The translations under genes and the position numbers were made by a program. This document shows positions 56,913 through 64,000 of a stretch of DNA of 64,000 bases, one piece after another (the stretch's first letter is position 1; each line of letters opens with the position of its first letter). The DNA lies in the NCBI RefSeq assembly GCF_024436435.1, contig NZ_JAFMZP010000014.1:19709-83708 (forward strand). Reading direction: 5' to 3'. The stretch is from Desertivirga xinjiangensis. Its GTDB lineage: Bacteria > Bacteroidota > Bacteroidia > Sphingobacteriales > Sphingobacteriaceae. The notes under the pieces are model-generated. The model made no database searches and was not told the DNA's origin. It saw only the letters and a list, made by a program, of their open reading frames with translations.

Positions 56913-57650
56913 TTACTCCCCCGCATTTAGTATTTCGGCGATATGCATCACCTTAACCCCGCTCTTTTGACGCTTCAGGATCCCTTCCATATGCATCAGG
57001 CAGGACAGGTCAGCTCCTGTAATATATTCGGCCCCGTTCTGAACATGATCCGATACCCGGTCTTTACCCATCTTGGACGACACCGCTTCTTCGGCTACGC
57101 AGAAAGTCCCGCCAAAACCGCAGCATTCGTCTTTCCGGTTAAGCGAGATCAGCTCAATGCCTTCTACAAAGTTCAGCAGGTATTCAGGCTTGGAAAAACC
57201 TGGCGCTACCAGCTCGCTCATTTGCGACAGGTGCAGTCCTCTTAAGCCATGGCAGCTCTGATGAACACCTACCTTATGAGGAAAACGCGCCTTCAGGCTT
57301 TTTATCTGCAGGATATCCGTCAGGAACTCTACCAGCTCATAGATCCTGCCTCGCAGGTCTTCTGCCGCTGAGGGGTTCTTCTTTGAGTGAAGATGCTCTT
57401 TCAGGTGAAGCACACAACTCCCTGAAGGTGCTACTACATAGTCATACCCGGCAAAGCTTTCTGTAAAAAGCTCATCACAGTCGCCTGTTAAGTGCGAAAA
57501 ACCCGAATTGGCCATCGGCTGACCGCAGCAGGTCTGACGCTCCGGAAATTCTACTTCTACTCCCAACTTCTCCAGCAGTTCAAGCGTGGCTATACCAGCC
57601 TGAGGATAAAACTGGTCTACGTAACAGGGTACAAATAAACCGACTTTCAT
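56913..57650 (-). CDS. lutA: Lactate utilization protein LutA
   Basis: This 245-residue protein carries two cysteine-rich CCG domains (TCCGQPMANSG about 41-51; DECCGFGGTFCV about 173-184), the heterodisulfide-reductase-like motif of LutA/GlcF. Its ATG overlaps the rhaB TGA (ATGA), placing lactate oxidation in the rhamnose operon. It provides an iron-sulfur subunit of L-lactate oxidation. Confidence 0.94.
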   Translation of the reverse strand: MKVGLFVPCYVDQFYPQAGIATLELLEKLGVEVEFPERQTCCGQPMANSGFSHLTGDCDELFTESFAGYDYVVAPSGSCVLHLKEHLHSKKNPSAAEDLRGRIYELVEFLTDILQIKSLKARFPHKVGVHQSCHGLRGLHLSQMSELVAPGFSKPEYLLNFVEGIELISLNRKDECCGFGGTFCVAEEAVSSKMGKDRVSDHVQNGAEYITGADLSCLMHMEGILKRQKSGVKVMHIAEILNAGE

Positions 57651-59035
57651 AATGTAACCTCCTGTGCGGAAGAGAAGAACTTCAACTCAATAATGTTCGA
57701 CGGGAGCGATTCACTGTTCCAGTATTTGTGGATCGAAAGAGCAGCACCAATAGAGGTGGCTTGAGCAACAGAGGCTGCAAAGATCTCTTTATCCGGAAAT
57801 GCTGCCGCAAGTAACTGCATAAAGATCTCATTTTTACTAAACCCTCCATCTACAAAAATACGTTTAACAGCATCATTCAATACCATACCCGTAGACACAG
57901 CCTGCAAATTAACAATGTCAATGATCAGCTGATGGTAAGCCTCTTCAACGCTTGAAAAACTGTTCAAATCTCTACCTGCAAATGCAGACGTAACAAGGTT
58001 CTCTCCCTCGAGAGATAATTTTCCGGCAACACTTTTTGCCTGCAAGCTGCTTACCAGAGCAGCATTTAGTTTAATATCCTTATAAAAATCTTCCGGTTTC
58101 TGGAAGTGCTCAGCGATTCTTTTCGATTGCTGCTCATGCTCATTCCCAGAAAATACCCGGGAGGCTTTAACGGGTTTGCCCTTATAACTGATATAACATA
58201 AACAATCGCTCTTCAATTCTTCCTCTGTAAGTGGGGATGAGTTAAATGGATTTAGACTCACACACCAGGTTCCGGTAGACAGCAGGATGAAAGGTTCGTG
58301 AAAGCTGGTAAAGAAGGGTATCAATGCTGATGAACTATCGTGAAGTCCAATTCCTACAAAGCGGTTGACACCTTCAACTTCAGTTTCAACTGCTGCATCC
58401 GAAGGGTAAAGGGGAGCTAATTTCTCTGCAATCCCTTCCTTCTTAACCCAGTCGTGATAGTCATTTTTCACAAAATCCCATAGGTTGGTATGGCAACCAA
58501 TACTGGTTATATCAGAATAAGCTTCAGACGAAACAATAAAACTTAAATATTGGGGGAGGTGTAAAGAGTATTTGATTTTTTTGAACAGCTCTGGCTTTTC
58601 GTACTTAAGCCGGTATAGCTGCATCCCCGAATTGAGATTACCTATAACCGGTGACGCGGTTTGCGTGGAAACCTGCAATTCACCACCATATTCGCTGTAA
58701 AACCTCTTTTTTAAATCTTCAGGAAAAGGCTTAAGGTAATTGTAAAGGGGAGTAAGTGGGTTGCCCTCTTCATCCAGATGAACGAAGCTGGCTCCGTAAG
58801 CCGAAAAATTGATTCCTTTGATCTCAAATTCTTCAAGCTTACAAATTTCTTTAAGTGTGTCTTTTATACAGGAAGTTAGCAGCGTGAGGTTCTCACATGG
58901 ATCACCGTCTTCATCTGTCGTTTCCTCAAAACGTGTGGTTCTTTCAACAACTATTTTATACTGCTCGTCGAAGAAAAAAAGCTTTTTATTGGTCTTGCCA
59001 ATATCAAATACTGCTATTACCGGTATCTTTCCCAT
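57647..59035 (-). CDS. rhaB: L-rhamnulokinase
   Basis: The protein is 462 residues from the ATG at 59035, which gives the FGGY start MGKIPVIAVFDIGKTNKKLF; an upstream ATG at 59107 would place the repeat-bearing gap in frame and adds no conserved sequence. FGGY-kinase motifs are present (ISTGTWCVSLNPF-like and KRIFVDGGFSKNEIFMQLLA). It phosphorylates L-rhamnulose at O1. It is followed by lutA with a 4-base overlap. Confidence 0.9.
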   Translation of the reverse strand: MGKIPVIAVFDIGKTNKKLFFFDEQYKIVVERTTRFEETTDEDGDPCENLTLLTSCIKDTLKEICKLEEFEIKGINFSAYGASFVHLDEEGNPLTPLYNYLKPFPEDLKKRFYSEYGGELQVSTQTASPVIGNLNSGMQLYRLKYEKPELFKKIKYSLHLPQYLSFIVSSEAYSDITSIGCHTNLWDFVKNDYHDWVKKEGIAEKLAPLYPSDAAVETEVEGVNRFVGIGLHDSSSALIPFFTSFHEPFILLSTGTWCVSLNPFNSSPLTEEELKSDCLCYISYKGKPVKASRVFSGNEHEQQSKRIAEHFQKPEDFYKDIKLNAALVSSLQAKSVAGKLSLEGENLVTSAFAGRDLNSFSSVEEAYHQLIIDIVNLQAVSTGMVLNDAVKRIFVDGGFSKNEIFMQLLAAAFPDKEIFAASVAQATSIGAALSIHKYWNSESLPSNIIELKFFSSAQEVTL

Positions 59036-59044
59036 TTTATTTAG

Positions 59045-59118
59045 ATATGAGGTGCAATGAGATAAAAGATGAGATATGAGACGCAAGACGAACCTCTCGC
59101 ATCCCATATCTTATATCT
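59045..59118. repeat. Imperfect inverted tandem-word repeat in the rhaI-rhaB gap
   Basis: The left part consists of GAGATA/ATGAGA words (GAGATAAAAGAT at 59060-59071, GAGATATGAGA at 59071-59081) and the right part of their complements (CATATCTTATATCTC at 59105-59119). It has the same architecture as the other operon-gap repeats but a different word. Confidence 0.6.
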
Positions 59119-60393
59119 CTATAGGCCAGTGGCTACTGTCTTTAAACCTCTTTCAGAAATTAACTGCTCGCGAACTTTCAGGTCGCGGAATAACTGAACT
59201 GGATTCAGAGCGGCTCCGCCGCGTAATCTTGCTTCTGCAACTAAAGCTCGTACGTCTGTGCGGAATGCATTTTGAAGAATTTCCTGTGCTTTTACCACGT
59301 CATTTGCATCACGGGCTTCCTCCAAAGCTTTTCTATCTACAGATAGCGCCTGAGCATACGCCAACATAATAGCGTCTACCGACTGCAATAGGTCTTCAAG
59401 CGGATCCTTCACGTTATGCGAAGCATCGATCATCCATCCTAAGCCAGTTGCGTGATCAAGTCCTTTTGCATCTAAGCCATCAACCAGCTCGTTGAAGATC
59501 AGGAACAATTGATAAGGCTTAACACTTCCAACGGTCAAATCATCGTCGGAGTATTTGGAATCATTGAAGTGGAAACCACCCAACTTGCCTTCATTTAACA
59601 ATAGCGCTACTATTTGCTCGATGTTAGCATTTGGTAAATGGTGACCTAAATCAACTAATGTATAAGCTTTTGATCCTAACTTGTTCGCTAGAAGCAAGGA
59701 TTGTCCCCAGTCGCCAATAGTAGTCGAATAGAAGTTCGGCTCAAATGGTTTGTACTCAACAAACACCTTCCAGTTGTCCGGAAGTGCTGCATAAATTTCC
59801 TGTAAGCTATCTAATGTGTTATTAAATGCCTTACGGAAGTTTAACTGACCTGGGAAAGAAGAGCCATCAGCCAGCCAAACGGTCAATGAATCAGAACCTA
59901 AAGCAACACCGTGTTTGATCACTTCGATGTTATGATCGATAGCCTGCTGACGAACAGCCTTATCAACATGATGCAGTGACCCAAATTTATAGCTTAACTT
60001 TTGATCAGCCTGATCCTGGAAAGTATTCGAGTTAACTGCATCAAAACGTAGTCCGTATTGAGCCGCAAGTGCTTTTGTAGCTCCTACATTTTCAGGGATA
60101 TCCCATGGTATATGCAGGGAAATAGCACCGCTCGACTGGTTTAGCTGGTGAAGTAAACCGATGTCTTCCAGCTTTTCCTCCAGTGCCCGTGGTTCACCGC
60201 CTCCGGAAAATCTTCCGAAACGTGTACCGCCAGTACCTAAAGCCCAGCTAGGGATAGCGATCTGAAACTTGATTAACTTTTCAATGATCTCTTCTGCACC
60301 GGAAACTTCCTGTGAGATGAAATCGAATCGTTTTTGGTGCTGAGGAGCTAAACTACTGTTATGCTCTTCTATCTGATACTTTTCTAATTTCAT
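59119..60393 (-). CDS. rhaI: L-rhamnose isomerase (RhaI type)
   Basis: This 424-residue TIM-barrel isomerase resembles the Pseudomonas stutzeri / Gram-positive RhaI group rather than E. coli RhaA (ALGTGGTRFGRFSGGGEPRA, LTVWLADGSSFPGQ, VFVEYKPFEPNFYST, LVDLGHHLPNANIEQ, GFHFNDSKYSDDDLTVG). Metal ligands of the family lie in the EYK, DLGHH and HFND segments. It converts L-rhamnose to L-rhamnulose. It sits between rhaEW and rhaB. Confidence 0.92.
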   Translation of the reverse strand: MKLEKYQIEEHNSSLAPQHQKRFDFISQEVSGAEEIIEKLIKFQIAIPSWALGTGGTRFGRFSGGGEPRALEEKLEDIGLLHQLNQSSGAISLHIPWDIPENVGATKALAAQYGLRFDAVNSNTFQDQADQKLSYKFGSLHHVDKAVRQQAIDHNIEVIKHGVALGSDSLTVWLADGSSFPGQLNFRKAFNNTLDSLQEIYAALPDNWKVFVEYKPFEPNFYSTTIGDWGQSLLLANKLGSKAYTLVDLGHHLPNANIEQIVALLLNEGKLGGFHFNDSKYSDDDLTVGSVKPYQLFLIFNELVDGLDAKGLDHATGLGWMIDASHNVKDPLEDLLQSVDAIMLAYAQALSVDRKALEEARDANDVVKAQEILQNAFRTDVRALVAEARLRGGAALNPVQLFRDLKVREQLISERGLKTVATGL

Positions 60394-60419
60394 GGGTTAT
60401 AATAGCTGTTTATAAATTT

Positions 60420-60550
60420 GAAAGTGTCCAAAAAATCGGTTTCTTCGTCATCCTGAACTTGTTTCAGGATCTCCTGTTTAAGCAGGTCTACAGCGTTCAA
60501 GAGATGCCGAAATAAATTCGGCATGACGTCCTGCCTTTCTGGACACTTTC
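60420..60550. repeat. 131-bp element with 11-bp terminal inverted repeats
   Basis: GAAAGTGTCCA (60420-60430) and TGGACACTTTC (60540-60550) are perfect terminal inverted repeats. Inside are three hairpins: ATCCTGAA/TTCAGGAT (60450-60470), CCTG-CAGG (60473-60486) and ATGCCGAA/TTCGGCAT (60504-60524). CGTCAT (60446) and ATGACG (60523) bracket two of them. The CCTGAACTTGTTTCAGG core is, from memory, common in Bacteroidota intergenic DNA. Confidence 0.8.
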
Positions 60551-60557
60551 GTTTTTC

Positions 60558-62672
60558 TTATCTTACAAATCCCATTGCTACACCACCATCAACGTTTAAC
60601 ACGTTTCCGGTAGATTTATTCAACAATCCTCCTGTGAAGGCGAAACAAGCGTTCGCGATATCATCTGGTAGGATAATCTCATTAAGCAAGGTACGTTTTG
60701 CGTAGTAAGCAGGCAATTCTGCAACGGTAATTCCGTAAGCTTTTGCACGGCCTTCAGCCCAGCCACCAGCCCAGATATTACTATCGCTGATCACGGCATC
60801 CGGATTCACTACGTTAACACGGATTTTATCCGCACCTAATTCAGCTGCATTCAGGCGGCTAAGGTGTAATTGTGCAGCCTTAGCCGATCCATAACCTGCG
60901 TTGTTAGGACCGCTAACTAAAGCATTTTTACTCACAATATTAATGATATCACCACCAATTTCTTGTTTTTTCATCACCGCAACGGCAGCTTGGGTAACAA
61001 GGAACTGGCCTTTAACCAATACATCATATAATAAATCCCAATCTTTCTCGGTATGGTCAGCAATTGACTTAGATATAGAAAGACCGGCGTTGTTAACCAC
61101 AATATCTACACCACCAAATGCTAATGCGGCGATTTCTAGCGCTTCCTGGATTTGATCAGCTTTAGTAACGTCTAATACCGCCGTGGAGTATGAATCTTTT
61201 CCGTATTTTCCTTTAAACTCCTCTCCTGCGCTTTCCAGACGCTCTGCATTCATGTCGTTCAGGATAACTACAGCACCTTCATCAACGAATTTTTTCGCGA
61301 TAGCTTTACCAATACCGCCTGCACTACCAGTGATCAATGCGATTTTACCTGAAAGAGCTTTAGGCTTTGGCATACGCTGAAGTTTCGCTTCCTCTAACAA
61401 CCAGTATTCAATGTTAAAAGCTTCCTGACGTGGTAACGAAGTATATTCGGAAACCGCCTCAGCACCTTTCATTACATTGATGGCGTTAGTATAAAACTCG
61501 GCCGCTACACGTGCTGTTTGCTTGTCTTTTGAGAAAGCGAACATACCTACACCTGGGTAAAGGATGATAACCGGGTTAGCATCGCGGATTGCAGGGCTGT
61601 TAGGATGTTTGCAAGTATTATAGTAGTCTGTATACATTTCGCGGTAAGCCGCAAATGCAGGAGCTAACTTTTCTTTTAATGAAGCCACATCAGAAAGATC
61701 AGCATCCGGAGTAAGATCTAACACCAGAGGGCTGATCTTAGTACGCAGGAAGTGGTCCGGACAGCTAGTTCCAAGAGGTGCTAATCTGTCAAGGTCGTTG
61801 GAATTGATGAATTCCAATACACGTGCGTCATCGGTAAAGTGACCGATCATATGTCTCTCGCTTGAGCAAAAACCTCTTAAGATCGGAGCAATGGCAGCAG
61901 CTTGTTTTTTACGTCCCGCTTCATCTAAGCTTTGAATTTTTTGGCCGCCAAAAACAGGTCCTTTTTTTCCATAGTTCTGCTCCAGGTATTCAGCACACTT
62001 CTCAATTACCTCAAGTGTGTTGATGTAACTTTCGTATGCTGTATCACCCCAGGTAAACAATCCATGTGATCCTAACATAATACCGCGGATTCCAGGGTTC
62101 TCATCAAGACATTGTTTTAACTGCAAGCCTAGATCAAAACCTGGTTTTTGCCACTCAACCCAACCAATAGTTCCACCAAATAACTCTTCAGTAATCTTTT
62201 TTCCATCTTTTGCTGCTGCGATAGCAATCGCTGCATCAGGGTGAAGGTGGTCAATATGTTTAAACGGAAGAAATCCGTGCAATGGAGTATCAATTGACGG
62301 CGCTTTTGAAGCAAGGTCATAGATACAATGATTGAAAAGCTCAACCATTTCATCTTCGTGCTCAATACCACGATAAACGTTTTTCAAACTGCGAAGGCGA
62401 TCTACGTATAATGCTGCAAGGCCACTGCGCTTTAAAGTACCGATGTCACCACCAGAACCTTTGATCCACATTACTTCGGTTTCAGCACCGGTTAATGGGT
62501 CATTGGCCATCGCTTTACAAGAGGTATTTCCACCACCATAATTCGTCAGCCTTAAATCAGCGCCTAACAAATTAGAGCGGTAAATTAATAAAGCTACTTC
62601 ATCACCTGCAAGTTCTGCTGCTTTAGCTTCATCCCAGAGATAGCTAACGTGTTTAAATGTTTGGACAGACAT
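60558..62672 (-). CDS. rhaEW: Bifunctional rhamnulose-1-P aldolase / L-lactaldehyde dehydrogenase
   Basis: This 704-residue fusion has an N-terminal class II aldolase domain (NYGGGNTSCKAMA, HGFLPFKHIDHLHPDA with zinc histidines, MLGSHGLFTWG, about 30-330). From about residue 425 there is a short-chain dehydrogenase with TGSAGGIGKAIA, NNAGLS and the YGSAKAAQ catalytic Tyr-x-x-x-Lys. The fusion (also in B. subtilis YuxG) cleaves rhamnulose-1-P to DHAP and L-lactaldehyde, then oxidises the latter to L-lactate. It starts 26 bases after rhaT. Confidence 0.93.
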   Translation of the reverse strand: MSVQTFKHVSYLWDEAKAAELAGDEVALLIYRSNLLGADLRLTNYGGGNTSCKAMANDPLTGAETEVMWIKGSGGDIGTLKRSGLAALYVDRLRSLKNVYRGIEHEDEMVELFNHCIYDLASKAPSIDTPLHGFLPFKHIDHLHPDAAIAIAAAKDGKKITEELFGGTIGWVEWQKPGFDLGLQLKQCLDENPGIRGIMLGSHGLFTWGDTAYESYINTLEVIEKCAEYLEQNYGKKGPVFGGQKIQSLDEAGRKKQAAAIAPILRGFCSSERHMIGHFTDDARVLEFINSNDLDRLAPLGTSCPDHFLRTKISPLVLDLTPDADLSDVASLKEKLAPAFAAYREMYTDYYNTCKHPNSPAIRDANPVIILYPGVGMFAFSKDKQTARVAAEFYTNAINVMKGAEAVSEYTSLPRQEAFNIEYWLLEEAKLQRMPKPKALSGKIALITGSAGGIGKAIAKKFVDEGAVVILNDMNAERLESAGEEFKGKYGKDSYSTAVLDVTKADQIQEALEIAALAFGGVDIVVNNAGLSISKSIADHTEKDWDLLYDVLVKGQFLVTQAAVAVMKKQEIGGDIINIVSKNALVSGPNNAGYGSAKAAQLHLSRLNAAELGADKIRVNVVNPDAVISDSNIWAGGWAEGRAKAYGITVAELPAYYAKRTLLNEIILPDDIANACFAFTGGLLNKSTGNVLNVDGGVAMGFVR

Positions 62673-62698
62673 ATCAATTATTCAATTAATTTTTAATA

Positions 62699-63775
62699 TT
62701 ATTTCAAAGAGTTACCGTATCCTACTATTAGAACCGATAATATGATAACGATGATACCGGCTACTACAGTACCATAAGTTTTTTTGCTTACACCTTTCCA
62801 TTCCTTCAACACCAATCCCCAGGCATTAGCAATTAAAATTATAAATGCCATGTGCAGGATCCATGAGCTTGGCCCATTGCCTAAGCGGCTTTCGCCCATT
62901 CCATAGAAGAAAAATTGAAGGAACCAGGTGGTACCAGCCAGGGCAGAGAAAATGTAATTAGCCAAAAGCGGCGTTTTCTTATTGGCGTAATCACCAAAAG
63001 TCTTATTTCGGGCATTTAAGAACATGCACCAGATGAAATTTGTAGTTAAGCCACCCCACAAAATGATGATATAGGTAACGTTGTTTTGGTATAAGAATTC
63101 ACCCTCGCCGGGGTTAAGCGCCTTCCAGCTCTCATTGGCCACATCCGCCATAGACTTACCCGCTTCGATACCGAAGTTGAAACAGGCACTTAAGATACCT
63201 GAAACGATAGACACAAACAGTCCGAGTCCGATTTTAAATTCCGCGTTGTTTTCTGCTTTTTCAGCAGGTGATAATTCGTTTTCTTTCATGGCACCTGCTT
63301 TACCGCAGATGATGATGCCGACAACACAAACAAGAATACCCAATAGCACTACTTGTCCCCAGGTACTGGTTATCAAGTCAGTAAATGAGTCTTTACCTTC
63401 TTTTGGAAAAAGATCATAGTACACTGAAGGGATCAGGGCACCAAACACGGAACATAATCCCAGTATAATCGAACTTCCTAAAGAAACACCGAGATACCTT
63501 ACACCCAAACCATAGGTTAAACCACCTATACCCCATAACACTCCGAACATGTAAGTCAATCCTAATGTGCCGCTATCTGTACCACGGATGATATCACCAA
63601 ATCCGGGGATGGTTAAATATGCTGCTAAGGGCGGCACAATAAGCCATGAAAAGAGGCCACCAACTATCCAATAACTTTCCCAGGCCCATCCTTTTACCTT
63701 TTTATAAGGTATATAAAAACTCCCCGAGGCGAAACCGCCAATTAAGTGAAAAATAACTCCAAAAAGTGCTTGCAT
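62699..63775 (-). CDS. rhaT: L-rhamnose/proton symporter RhaT
   Basis: This 358-residue polytopic transporter has about ten transmembrane helices and the RhaT signatures IPYKKVKGWAWESYWIVGG and GVLWGIGGLTYGLGVRYLGV. It imports L-rhamnose with a proton. It is the first visible gene of the operon, and the upstream 225 bases carry candidate operators. Confidence 0.92.
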   Translation of the reverse strand: MQALFGVIFHLIGGFASGSFYIPYKKVKGWAWESYWIVGGLFSWLIVPPLAAYLTIPGFGDIIRGTDSGTLGLTYMFGVLWGIGGLTYGLGVRYLGVSLGSSIILGLCSVFGALIPSVYYDLFPKEGKDSFTDLITSTWGQVVLLGILVCVVGIIICGKAGAMKENELSPAEKAENNAEFKIGLGLFVSIVSGILSACFNFGIEAGKSMADVANESWKALNPGEGEFLYQNNVTYIIILWGGLTTNFIWCMFLNARNKTFGDYANKKTPLLANYIFSALAGTTWFLQFFFYGMGESRLGNGPSSWILHMAFIILIANAWGLVLKEWKGVSKKTYGTVVAGIIVIILSVLIVGYGNSLK

Positions 63776-63837
63776 TGAATTCCAGGTCTAATTGTTTCGT
63801 TTAATGGCGCTAAAAATAGGAAAGTGAACGTAATTCT

Positions 63838-63860
63838 CTGTCATGCACTGTCATGACACA
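63838..63860 (-). promoter_or_regulatory. Candidate operator of the rha-lut operon
   Basis: Two direct copies of CTGTCATG (63838-63845 and 63848-63855) are spaced one helical turn apart. The second is part of the 10-base palindrome TGTCATGACA (63849-63858). It lies 63-85 bases upstream of the rhaT ATG, a normal place for regulator binding. Confidence 0.45.
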
Positions 63861-63899
63861 TAATAGGGATGTGTTTATTTAAGAAGTAACAAATTAGCC

Positions 63900-63938
63900 G
63901 TATAGCCTAGGACGTGTCACTTCCTAAAAAAGCTATAC
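63900..63938. repeat. GTATAGC/GCTATAC inverted repeat near the right edge
   Basis: GTATAGC (63900-63906) and GCTATAC (63932-63938) are perfect 7-base complements with a 25-base loop. A further CTATACAC/GTGTATGG pairing overlaps the right arm. The last 40 bases of the window show no gene. It may be part of the rha control region or a neighbouring promoter. Confidence 0.4.
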
Positions 63939-64000
63939 ACAAAAACAGTGTATGGAACAGAAAGAAACGTTTGTAAATCGAGAGAACAAAGGTCAGCCGT

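Overview
The window reads as chromosomal DNA of a Bacteroidota species, most likely a Pedobacter-like member of the Sphingobacteriaceae. Evidence: a FecI/FecR/TonB-receptor operon with an STN domain, a head-GIN lipoprotein, GntR-type regulators with a sugar-binding-like domain, the Sphingobacteriaceae-type rhamnose pathway (RhaI plus a bifunctional aldolase/dehydrogenase), near absence of Shine-Dalgarno sequences except before rpsU and hpf, and promoters resembling the Bacteroidota TAnnTTTG -7 element. The genus is an inference.

Layout. 1-5702: end of a barrel-less plug protein, then a minus-strand operon ECF sigma > FecR > TonB receptor > head-GIN lipoprotein. 5793-17629: housekeeping genes (mdh, a retropepsin-like protein, truncated haemoglobin, gyrB, an OmpH/Skp-like lipoprotein, guanine deaminase, an Hsp15-like protein, dapD, a glycosyltransferase, tsaC, cca, a pRiA4b-ORF3-like acidic protein, miaA, DUF3467). 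17806-31007: a minus-strand core expression block tRNA-Thr/Tyr/Gly/Thr > tuf > tRNA-Trp > secE > nusG > rplK > rplA > rplJ > rplL > rpoB > rpoC. 31199-32701: rpsU > xerC > hpf. 32817-37239: a GntR regulator, a PAS histidine kinase and an LtaS-like sulfatase-fold membrane enzyme, followed by a decayed fragment of aat (37474-37773) that has no start codon.

37799-53921 is the most distinctive part: sixteen tightly packed minus-strand genes. Read in transcription order: a secreted tyrosinase, a HEAT-repeat protein, a HEAT-SCO1 fusion, a FnIII-like lipoprotein, a GspC/PilP-like protein, a MORN/YwqK protein, a GspK-like protein, two minor pseudopilins, GspF, GspG, an A24 prepilin peptidase, GspE, the secretin GspD, a GspL-like and a GspM-like protein. 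This is a nearly complete type II secretion system in a phylum that mostly uses T9SS. It is transcribed behind a copper enzyme and a putative copper chaperone, which suggests a dedicated copper-oxidase export machine.

54185-64000: a GNAT acetyltransferase and an operon rhaT > rhaEW > rhaI > rhaB > lutA > lutB > lutC. It takes L-rhamnose to DHAP plus L-lactate and then oxidises the lactate to pyruvate. Several gaps inside operons hold inverted repeats: a family of degenerate tandem-word hairpins (rpoB/rpoC, rplK/nusG, the secretion operon, lutB/lutC, rhaI/rhaB), a 131-bp element with 11-bp terminal inverted repeats (rhaEW/rhaI) and a GC-rich palindrome after lutC.
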